Part shown: positions 1 to 9,562 of the stretch, in pieces
How the letters are laid out: each line of letters opens with the position of its first letter
Position numbering within the stretch: the stretch's first letter is position 1
Source of the DNA: Serinus canaria
Taxonomy: Eukaryota > Chordata > Aves > Passeriformes > Fringillidae
NCBI RefSeq assembly: GCF_022539315.1
Contig: NC_066329.1
Location: forward strand, 8,903,072-8,967,071
Reading direction: 5' to 3'
DNA: 64,000 bases
The notes under the pieces: generated by a model
Seen by the model: only the letters and a program-made list of their open reading frames with translations
The model's database searches: none
What the model was told of the DNA's origin: nothing
Translations under genes and position numbers: made by a program

Positions 1-1394
1 GACCTTCCCATCTCACTGCTTTGTTCAGGAGCAGCAGCTGAACTGGGTGTCCAGGGAAAGGGTGTTCAGGGAAAGGGCATTGCTTTATCAGTGGCTGTAG
101 GAGAAGCAGTGATGTGACTTGTAAGGAATGGCTAATGTCTGTATTGCTGTCTTCAGCTGCATCAAGTCCTGGTTCAGCTTCAGGCAGGCGAAAAGGAGCA
201 AGATTTCCCCTCTGCACCAATCCAGGTCTCCATCAGTGTCCAGCTCTGGAGGCTGCCTGGCTGTCATGAGTTTCTGGCAGCTCTAGGTAGGAAAATACTT
301 CTTTGTGTTGTCTCCCTAACCCGTTGGTGTCTCATGTAGGAGCTTGAAACACTGGTAAGACTCACAGCTTCACATTTGTCTGCCCCCTGCAGCCCAGCCT
401 GCATTTGCCAAAATACAAGGTCTGTGCTCTTCAGCTCTGTTTCTGTGAGAAACCCTGGAATTAATAGTAAATTGTTTGGCAGGTAGGACATTGTCCCCTG
501 AGATGTGTTTGGTATATAATTTCCTGACAACTCCAAGTAATTTGCAGCTACAGAAGTGTTGACAGGAGTGATTTGTTAATGAGTGTGTGTGCTCCCAGTC
601 CAGCGCCACAAAGCTCCCAACACCTGGAGAAGGTATGCTAAACAGTAAAAAATAACAGACAACAAACTGCACATGGGAGGTGAAGTCATCCTTCTGAGGG
701 TGCTGCAAGCTGTCAAGCTGTCATACCTCTCAGTTCTGTCTGTGTTATAAATGAGATTACTCTTATTTGAGACAGAGGGTCTTTCTGTGAACTGTAATTT
801 TCTGTCCCATGTCCCACTACAGGTTTTGACCTTTGTGAAGTTGGCCAAGAGGAGGTCATTCTGAAAACTGGGAAACAAGCTACCAGGAGGACCATGCACT
901 TTGCTCTACAATCCTTGCTGGCACTTTTTGGTAAAGCTGCTCAGTGTGTTTTTGCTCTTGTGTCATCTGATGATTTGATCAGAATGGCTTCTGCTGAAAC
1001 CTCACACTTGCATCATTGCAGAGGTCACACATATGTCACACAGATCAGATGTGATACAGAGACTGGAGTAAATGTTATTTTTGTATGGGAAAGACTTGTC
1101 TGAGCAGAAGCTGGAGATAGAGTCCAGCAACTACAGGACAAATAATTCATTCTTTGTGTTGAGATATAAAATGATAATGAACAGACAACTTCCATCTAGG
1201 ACACTTGGACAGAGGTTCTTGCCTGGGCTGTGCACTTCTTTTTCCTTACCTAAGTAGTAGCTGCTTGTTCTGAGGTAGCACAGAGCCCGAGGACATGTTT
1301 TCTAGCATTTTCTCTCAATTCTGATAGAATGTTACCTGATTTTATGGTGTATCTAGGGACATGTTTGTACATACTGTTGTCTTTTCTTTTTCAG
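1..1394 (+). other. TTC28: TTC28 last intron (3' part)
   Basis: I see no coding exon here. The stretch ends in a pyrimidine-rich tract and an AG at 1393-1394, directly before the TTC28 terminal exon. Short open frames on both strands lack any recognisable family sequence. A small direct repeat (two copies of a CAGGGAAAGGG unit) lies at about 52-78. An earlier TTC28 exon hidden here cannot be fully excluded, but none stands out. Confidence 0.75.
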
Positions 1395-3019
1395 ATTCTA
1401 CAGAGCTGCCCAAGCGCCTTAGCCTGGACAGTTCCTCATCACTGGAGTCACTGGCTTCTGCTCAGTCTGTTTCCAACCCTGTACCCCAGTATCAAAACCC
1501 TCCATTCTCTCCTACCTGTCCAGACAGCCTTGCCTCAGATGCCATTTCTGTGTACAGCCTGAGCTCCATTGCTTCTTCCATGAGCTTTGTTTCCAAGCCA
1601 GAGAACATGCTGGATGGGGCAGGACACAGAGGGAGGCAGGATTATGAGAGGCCCAAGAATATCTATCCACACAGGTCTGCAGCTCAGAGCCAGCTGTCAC
1701 CACAAGCCACTGCAGCCAGCAAAGATGAGGAGGAGTATGAAGGTTTCTCTATAATCAGCAATGAGCCTTTGGCCAGTTACCAAGAAAATATAAAACCAAG
1801 ATTTTCCCCTGATCACAAACAGCCCAAAACTAGTCAGAACGGAGGCATTAAAGCATCCATCAACTCCAAAGGGAGCATAAGTACTCCAAACTCTCCTGTT
1901 AAAATGACTCTCATCCCCAGCCCAAATTCACCTTTCCAAAAAGTTGGGAAACTTGCAAGTTCAGATACTGGGGAATCTGACCAGTCTAGCACTGAGACTG
2001 ACAGCACCGTCAAATCGCAGGAGGACAGCAATCCAAAGCTTGATCCACAAGAGTTGGCCCAAAAAATTCTGGAGGAAACTCAGAGTCACCTCATTGCTGT
2101 TGAACGCCTTCAGAGAAGCAGCAGCCAGGTCAGCAAGAGCACCAGCTCCGAGGATGGAGCTCCCAGCCCCAGCGGCGTGTCCGCGTTCCGCTCGTCAGAG
2201 ACCAGCGCCTTCAGCCGCCCGCTCAGCTCCAGCCAGAGGAACCAGGCTTCCTCACCTCTTGCAATCAAACCAAAGCCTCCAACGAGGAGTTCATCCCTTC
2301 AGAAGGTGAGCTCTGGCTACAACAGCCCCACGATGTCGGAGATGTCAAACAGAGAAGGCACAGGTCAGTACAGCGGGCAGCCGTCTCCAGGTTGTGACTC
2401 ACATGGGTCCTTAAGTGAGCAGCCTCCCTTTAAACTCAAGTACCCCAGCTCTCCTTATAGTGCTCACATTTCTAAATCACCCAGAAATATCTCTCCCAGC
2501 TCAGGGCATCAGTCTCCTGGTGGCAGCACTCCATCTCCTGCTCTTTCTTATTCCTCAGCTGGTTCTGCTCGCTCAAGCCCAGCTGATGCCCCAGACATTG
2601 ACAAATTAAAATTGGCTGCCATCGATGAAAAAGTGCAAGCAATTCACAACTTAAAGATGTTCTGGCAAAGCACTCCCCACCACTCCACTGGTCCAATAAA
2701 GATTCTCCGAGGAGCTCCTGGAACAATGACTTCTAAGAAAGATGTCCTCAGCTTGCTCAATTTATCACCACGGCACAGCAAAGAAGAAAGTGCAGAGAAG
2801 CTGGAACTGAAGGACCTGTCTATTGGGCAACACCTTGCTGCTTCACCACAGAAGATCCCTCCAAATGGACACAGATGCCCTGAAACCACAAATTCCATGA
2901 CATCAGCTCATTCCTCACCTGGCAACACTCTGGGAGCTGTGCGTCCCCTGAGGCTGCCAGCTGGGAATGGGTATAAATTTTTGTCACCAGGAAGATTTTT
3001 CCCTTCCTCCAAATGTTGA
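1395..3019 (+). CDS. TTC28: TTC28, terminal coding exon (C-terminal part of tetratricopeptide repeat protein 28)
   Basis: This is the last coding exon of TTC28, a very large TPR-repeat protein reported to associate with Aurora B and to act at the spindle midzone and midbody. The TPR array lies upstream, outside the window. The exon starts after the AG at 1393-1394; the first codon is split, with one base in the previous exon, and the frame then runs about 541 codons to TGA at 3017-3019. The protein is mostly Ser/Pro-rich low-complexity tail. Conserved-looking islands are a predicted helix at 2042-2110 (DPQELAQKILEETQSHL), a second at about 2595-2680 (DEKVQAIHNLKMFWQSTP), the stretch around TMTSKKDVLSLLNLSPRH, and the end GYKFLSPGRFFPSSKC. 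Upstream open frame back to 1361 is intron read-through. Identity rests on recalled family sequence plus the neighbours PITPNB and MN1, in the same order and orientation as human 22q12.1. Confidence 0.9.
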
Positions 3020-6000
3020 AATATCCTGAGTACCAGCTGATGACTTACAGTCTTGTTGAAGTATTTGCTTCTGCCCACTTGCCTTTGCCAAAACAGAACC
3101 AGTAGCTAAGCAGCCGTGCTCATGCCCTCAGCTGGCAGTGCCCAGGGATGGGACAGGCTGGCCTGCTGTCACTGTGGGGGCACACGGCCTCACACACATG
3201 GGTTTTTGTTTCCCTTATCAGGACTTTGGCCATTCTCACCTGATAACAGGTTCTTCGTAGTATTCAGTATTTGCAGCAGCAGGTGCAAAGCATCTGGTTG
3301 TCTGCTCATTAAACACTGGCTTTTAAGCCACCTCCTTGTATTTCTTAACCAGAAGTTTTACAGCTGGCTTTTTCTACAGAAATTACACATATCAGGGGTT
3401 GGAGAGGAAAGGGAGAGGAGGCAGAACATTCCTGTGCCCCACAAAGAACATAGGTACAGGTCTCTGCCTGGAGAAAGATGAGCCATTTACTCGACTGCTT
3501 TCAAAGGCTAACAGAGGAGAAGACCACATGCCTCTAGATACCTCTGCCAGGTTGGCCAAACCAGAAACTGCTGTCAGTAAAACTCCATAGCAGCAGGATC
3601 TGGCAGTTCTGTTGATTAGAGACTGGTGAAACAAAGACAAGAGGAGAGAGGTGCCCCATTCTAAAATCTGCATCTCAGGTAACTTTTTTGTAAAGAAAGC
3701 CCTCAGATGAGACTTTGCTGGTTGGTCTGCTCAAAGGGAATGTTTGGGGCTTAACAAACCAGGTGAGCCTGTGTGTGTGGTAGTGAGTGTGTGTCAGAGA
3801 CAAGTTCTGGTTTTATTGAGTGCTCTGGTCTCTCTGGCACACCACATTGTGAAGGTGAACTTTTTATCCTGGCAAGTTTTGGGCAGTACTTACATCTCTG
3901 TCTGCCCAGTGAGCAGAGAAAAGAAGAGCAGATGCTGCAGCTCAGAACATTATTTTGCAGTTTCACAGCAGGCAAGAATGTGACATCAGTGTGTGTGATT
4001 CAGACATCACCAGACCAAAAAAATCCCTCCTCGATCCTGCTAAATCATTGCCAGGGCTCAGCACAGGCAGGTCTGGGAACCTTTTCCCTGCTGTGGGGGC
4101 AGGTTTCCTTTGGAGCAGTGGTGGAAACAAGTTTCATTTGGAGCAGGTGTGCCAGTGTTGGTGCAGCTGGAGGCAGAAGGCGAGGCAGCAAGCGGAGGGG
4201 CTGGATGCAGAACCTGAGTGCCCTCTGACATGTGGAGGAAAGGGGACCAAGAGCACCCCCAGGGCAATACATACAGTCAGCTTCCCTAGGCTAGGTGGGT
4301 TTAGGAGCTAGGGGCAGGCTGGAGATGGTTTCTAGGTGGCTGTGGAATGCAGTGGTGTGATCAGGATCCCAGTGATGGTTTACATGCACTGAAGCTGTGT
4401 GGGAGCACCGGCCCCACCATGTGAGCTCAGATCCACACAAGGTATTCCCAGGCTGTGAAGTCAGAGCACTGTAACACCAAGGTTTTGGTGTCTCTTCTGC
4501 ACTCCCAGAATTGGCTGAGTGACTGAAGGCCAATCACTTCACCTCTCCGTGCCTCGTCTTCCCTTTCTATCTAAATGGGGATAGTAATACTTACCTAGCT
4601 ACCTCACAGAGGTGTTGTGAGGCTGAATTCATTAGGCCCTGAGTTTTAGCTGGATCTGAAGTCAACTTCCAGTCTTGCAGCTAGATGGAGAGTGCAGGCA
4701 GCTCTGTGGACGTACCAGAGTACGTTGCTGATGCAGAGAATTGTACTTAGCATGGCTGGATGCTCTTGTTGTAAATGTGGATCTGATAATTTGTGATTTT
4801 CTAAGGGATCTTGGAGGAAAAGCATGATAGCAGGGCAGATAATCAGTTCTGATATGGAAACATGAGAATGCTTAGGCTCAGCTTACTCGCAGGCATAATC
4901 AGATGTGTGCTGTGAGAACATTCTGGAGTCTGCTGGTTTCAGGAGAATGATTTCTTTTTTGTTGTGGCAAGAAATTAATATAAGCACTAAAGGCAAAAGG
5001 ATACTGGGTGGGGTTGTTACAGCCAGCTAACAAAGGAGGGGGAATCACCAAAGTTTTCAGTGCAGAGAGAAGGAGTAGTTACTACTCATACACAATGTAG
5101 CAGAACAGTTGAGTCAATCTGTTCAATTCATTATGATGCAAGTTATTTGTCTGTACATGACATCTTCCTGTGATGGTTTGGTGCTAAACATCACCTTCGT
5201 GTCGTTTGGCAGAAAAAATTAGAATAGTGGGCCAAAATGAGTCAGCACAGCATCTGCCCCTTGTGGAGACAGAGATGCTGTTGATTATGCCACTTGCTGT
5301 GGTCACAGGACTGCTGAGACTTCATGTGACCTGCTCTGTTTCTAACCAGCATAAACTTTTTGAAACGACATCCCAGGAACACCCAGGATGGAAGTGGGCA
5401 GCTTTTTGTTTATAGCAACAGCAAATACTCCCTGTAGTGCTGCATAACACGCCAGAAATAAGCCTCTTTGTTGTAGTTTACTTCCATAACTAAAGGATCT
5501 TTTAACCTGTAAAAATTCTATGCTGCCATTTTGTTACAACCCATTTCTGTGCTCCAGCAGGTTTTATGCTGGCTTAAAGCTTTCAGACAGAGCTAAATCG
5601 GGGTGGGGGGTGTGGGGGAGTGGTTCTTCTGTTGTTGTTTTTAAGGAGGGGGGAGCATTAGAAGCAGGGAAGGGTTCAGATGTAGAGAAAGTTCAGTATT
5701 TGGGGAATTTGATGTTGTATAAATATGGAAGGTGAGTGTCACTAGAACAAGTCTTTTGGGAAATAGGTCTCCGTTGACTTGGCACAGGTCACTTCCACTG
5801 ACTTGCCAGGAGCCATGAAATGCATGCTTACTTGTGGCTGGGAGACACTGCACACCTTGTCCCTCACTCCTCCACCTCCTGAATGAAAAACAACCCCTTT
5901 GTGAGGAAAAAAAAAAAGAGTTTTATCAGGTTTGCCCAATACGTGGAGAAATTCAGGAAATGAAAATCACATGTTCTCCATTTGCTGTTAGAATTCCTTC

Positions 6001-6875
6001 TGTGGGTTTAATGCATTTGTCGTTGTTGTATTTGTGCATGGTACAAGTGACAACACTGCGTAATACAGTGAGCAATAACAATTAGGTATTAACCACTTTC
6101 ACATTAAACCTGCCACATGCAACCGTTCCCCAAGGCCACAGAATGTTTTGGTTTTGCCCTGTACTTTTACTGTGTGAGATTTCAGATTTTTTATTGACTG
6201 TCTTTAGCTCCAACTAAATGGGAACAGTAAACAACCCCTGTGATCAAAATCTAGTTTAATTTGATTTTGTTGGTTAGCCTGTCCCTCTGGCCTGATATTG
6301 GTTTTCCTTCTGTTTAATCATACCTTCCTGAAACAAGGAAAAAAGCATTGAGAGGGTGCTACAACCATGCAAATCACTCTAGGCCATATTTTCTTTCATT
6401 AGGGCAAGCTCGTTCTGTGAACATCTCTTCCAAGTTGCAGAACAGATCCAGGGGCACAGAGGTGTCTGAGAATCTGTTAGGAAGCATTGGTAGTTTCAGC
6501 TGGATAGTGATGATGGGTTTGAGCAGTTTGGGGTTCTTTGCATTGCCATGCTGCCCAGCAGGGCTGCACTGTGTGTGGGCACTCGTCCCCTCAGCTGCAG
6601 AAGAGCACAGTGACCCAGAGAGGAGGATGGTCAGCAGAGGCTTCCCAGCAGCAGCCCTTCAGCACTCCTCTCCTTACCTGCAGTGTTAGCCATGTTTGGC
6701 CTCTATGGACTTTCTTTGTAAATTAAAACTCTGTTTCCAGACAGCATTAAACTTTTTATATTATGAAATTTACCATGTAAAAAGATTTTCATATTTTTAT
6801 TGAAATTGCTAAGGCATTTGGCCTTTTCTTCTTTGTGATTTCAGTGTCTATTAAAGCATGAGTTCTCTCAGTGCC
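3020..6875 (+). other. TTC28: TTC28 3'UTR (3' end uncertain)
   Basis: No gene is recognisable in this non-coding stretch after the TTC28 stop. No AATAAA was found up to 6.9 kb. ATTAAA variants occur at 3308-3313, 6103-6108, 6722-6727, 6746-6751 and 6850-6855; the cluster near 6.72-6.86 kb, in an AT-rich patch, is my best guess for the cleavage region. A canonical AATAAA at 7650-7655 could mark a longer form. A MIR-like SINE is embedded at about 4517-4645. The end coordinate is an inference. Confidence 0.5.
4517..4645 (+). mobile_element. MIR-like ancient tRNA-derived SINE fragment
   Basis: The order of motifs matches the MIR core consensus in sense orientation: CAATCACTTCACCTCTC, then GTGCCTC, then AAATGGGGATAGTAATA, then ACCTAGCTACCTCACAGAG, then GTTGTTGTGAGG-like sequence (here GTGTTGTGAGGCTGAATTC). 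The tRNA-like 5' part and the 3' tail are not recognisable. Divergence fits a very old insertion. It lies in the probable TTC28 3'UTR. Confidence 0.75.
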
Positions 6876-8690
6876 TCAGTCTCTTGATCTGGAAGGATTT
6901 GGGGAGGGGTGATTGTTGGCTCTCTGCTCTCTGCCCACACCCAGCTCCCCTCTGTGACAGTGTCCTGTGACAGAGTGTGCCTGAAACTCAGGGCAGCTCT
7001 CCTCAGCTCCCTCTGGAACTTCTGTCCCCTTTTTGTGCAGTGCAGTGTTCCTCTTACCAGTGCTCATTGCAGATTGCTTTTCCTCCTCCTGACAGGAGGG
7101 AGCACCAGTTTTTACTTTTATCTCTTACAGCAGAGGACTGGCAAGGGCTGGGAGGGGCTCTGAGGGTTGAGAGAGAACCCACTGCTAAAGGGAAGAGAGA
7201 TTGTCCCCATACTGATGCCAGCTGGAACTCGATGAGTTAAATCCTTGTGCCCCCACGTGAAAGGTGCCCTTGTACTGCAGGGAAGTTGGAGACACACTAA
7301 ACTAAACCCACAGAGCTGTTCTGGGGCTGCAGGCTGCACACTCAGAGCAGCCAGGGGCCAGTGCAGTGCTGGTTGTGCCACAGGCTGAGCCTGGGCTGGA
7401 GCTCTGCCATGAGCAGCAGCTCCTGGGACAGCGTTCCCTCCTCCAGAGGGGCTGTGCTGGAGTGGGCCCAAGTGGTTTGTGTGTGCCAGGCCTGGGGTCA
7501 GCAGGATGTGGCTGCTTGTGACACTGCTGTGTGGCAGGATGCAGCTGTAAACAGAGGCTTTGGGCACTGAGTAAACACCACACAAATGTTGTCCATATGG
7601 GGAAGGAGCAGCATCAGGGCCTGCACGCTGCCAGCATTCTGAAAAACCAAATAAAGGAAAATCCTGAATGCTTGGGGAAACAGATTTACAGCCCTGATCA
7701 CTGCTGCTCCTCATGGCCAGAGCCAGGGCTGGCCTGAGTCACCATTCAAGGACTTCCATGGAAATAGATGTCCCTGGGAAGAGCCTGCCGAGGGTTTACA
7801 GCCTTTTACGTGGGGGAGGAGTGTTTGGCAACACTGAGTTTTATCTGGATTTCTGTCCTTTTGATAATGCCTCATTGGTTCTGGCTCTTGGCAAGAGGTA
7901 ATGTGGGGGATGATGGTTTCTCCAGGGAAAGGGGAGCTGGGGGGCTGCAGCGAGGGCCATGGGTCACCTCTGGGGAAAAGGATGCTCCACTGCAACACAG
8001 GTGTGCAGCTTGTGGTACCTGGTTTTGCATTTGTTTGTGCATTTCAAACAGAAGGAAAGCAAAAGTCTGCATGGCTGTGGAAAACATGAAAAATGAAAGC
8101 TAATGCTCAGGAACTAGAAACCAAGTCACTATATTTAGAATACATTATTTTAAGTAAATCCTGCAGTTTTCCCTGAATTACAAGTTTTGAGAACCTCAAA
8201 GTGGAAGTATATTTCCTGGCTGCTTTGTTCTTAGGGCAACATTTTGCCACAGGATTAACTCCCATCATTATGTAAACCAGGATAAAGCCAAATTCAACAC
8301 AGAGAACAGGCCTTGGGTGGTCCCATTCCTCTGACCCCTGTGGTATTCACATGTCCTCTGAACAGAGAGAAGCAGAGAAAAGAATGATCAAAACAATTCT
8401 TACCTCATTTGCTGCTCTGCTCCTGTGTTTGTGAACATGTGGAATGTTTTGGAAGATTATTTACCTGAAGGAATTTGGTAATTGGGTTCTGCTGAGGATT
8501 GTTTTGTGGTATTCACACTCCCCAACCAGAAGCCTCTGTGGAACTTGTCCCTGTCACACTGTCCTGCTCTGGCCGGTATCACACCCCTGAGGTGCCACTG
8601 CAATTCCTCTCCTCCAGGCTCCTCACAGCCTGAAGGGCTCCTCCACCTGGGGCTGATCTCAGCCTTCTTTCAATGCTTCTGAGCTTTCAG
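6876..8690. other. Intergenic region between TTC28 and PITPNB
   Basis: No supported gene. The longest frame (minus strand, 7118-7714, 198 codons) shows no family features and looks like chance. A canonical AATAAA at 7650-7655 may belong to a longer TTC28 transcript. No transposon was recognised. Confidence 0.6.
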
Positions 8691-9000
8691 ACCTGCAGAC
8701 TCCTTTCATTTTGTATTTTTTAGCGCCAGCTGAAGGTGGAATCCCCAGTCCGGCTGAACCTTGTTAGGTTGTCAGGTCGTTATTAATCCCTGTTCTTCTC
8801 GTGACTGCGGTGGAGGCGAAGAGAAATGGTTTCACAAGAGGGCGGCATTGGCCGCGGAAACCGAGACTGCTACAGATTGTCTGTGGTTTCATTAGCATTG
8901 CAACACAGGGGCAGCCCAGAGTTAACTGCGATCCGCGGGTGAAGGATTTTGCTGGAACCAGATTGTAAAAGGGGATTTTAGTGTGACACAGACAGAGGAG
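8690..9000. promoter_or_regulatory. Candidate distal promoter or conserved non-coding element upstream of PITPNB, with CTCF-like site
   Basis: This stretch keeps several CpGs in moderate GC, lacks repeats, and lies just before the PITPNB CpG island. It contains TCACAAGAGGGCG at 8832-8844, which differs from the 13-base CTCF core as I recall it only at the first base. Conservation is inferred from composition, not measured. Confidence 0.4.
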
Positions 9001-9314
9001 GGGGCGGTGTCGCCAGGGCAGCGGAGCCGCACACCCCGCTCGCTGTGACAGCGGAACCGGGCTGCCCGAAATTCACCAACACTGCAGCTCCTCACTTCCC
9101 TCACATTGCGGGTGACTCCATCCGGCAACGGCGTCGTGAGGGCCCGGAGCGGGCAACCGGAGTGTCCGGCACCGGCCCGCGCGGCAGTGCGGAGGGTCCG
9201 TCCCGCTGCCCTGCAGGGCCGCGCTCGGCACCGGGAACCGCCGGGACCGCGCCCCAGACTGGCCCCGGTCCCACCCGGGCCGGGCCCCTCACGCCCCGCA
9301 CCGGCGCCCGGCGA

Positions 9315-9322
9315 TGACGTCA
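9315..9322 (+). promoter_or_regulatory. PITPNB: Perfect palindromic CRE (TGACGTCA) in PITPNB promoter
   Basis: The full 8-base CREB/ATF palindrome lies about 220 bases upstream of the PITPNB start codon. A CGTCA half site follows at 9326-9330 (CCGTCAGC context). Function is inferred from sequence only. Confidence 0.6.
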
Positions 9323-9379
9323 CCCCGTCAGCAACGACGGGAGGGCAGACGCGCACCGGAGCCGGCTCGGCTCCTTCTG

Positions 9380-9483
9380 ATTGGCTGCCGAGGGGTGAGG
9401 TGTGAGCTCGCGGGGGCTGCGCGCCCTCGGATTGGTGGCGCCCGGCGCGTGCGCGCCTCCGGGCGAGGCCCGAGCGCGATTGG
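9380..9483 (-). promoter_or_regulatory. PITPNB: Three inverted CCAAT boxes (ATTGG) in PITPNB promoter
   Basis: ATTGG occurs at 9380-9384, 9431-9435 and 9479-9483, spaced 51 and 48 bases. This is the classic arrangement for NF-Y in TATA-less promoters. A GC box (GGGGGCGGGGC) at about 9494-9503 and an NRF1-like GCGCGTGCGCGC at about 9446-9456 lie nearby. Confidence 0.65.
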
Positions 9484-9542
9484 CCGCGCGGGCGGGGGCG
9501 GGGCCTGGCCGGGGAGCGGCGCGTGCGCGGAGCGGCGGGAAG

Positions 9543-9562
9543 ATGGTGCTGATCAAGGAGTT
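9543..9562 (+). CDS. PITPNB: PITPNB exon 1 (coding part)
   Basis: The codons ATG GTG CTG ATC AAG GAG and two bases of Phe-7 give MVLIKEF, the invariant PITP start. The ATG follows GGCGGGAAG, and the donor GTGAGT begins at 9563. Confidence 0.93.

Noticed and set aside
1361..1394. ATG at 1361 as a start of the TTC28 terminal frame
   Set aside because: The polypyrimidine tract and AG at 1393-1394 mark a splice acceptor, and TTC28 is known to have a long upstream coding region. The ATG is intronic.
7118..7714. 198-codon minus-strand open frame between TTC28 and PITPNB
   Set aside because: No domain, no splice or promoter context, and no resemblance to any family I know.
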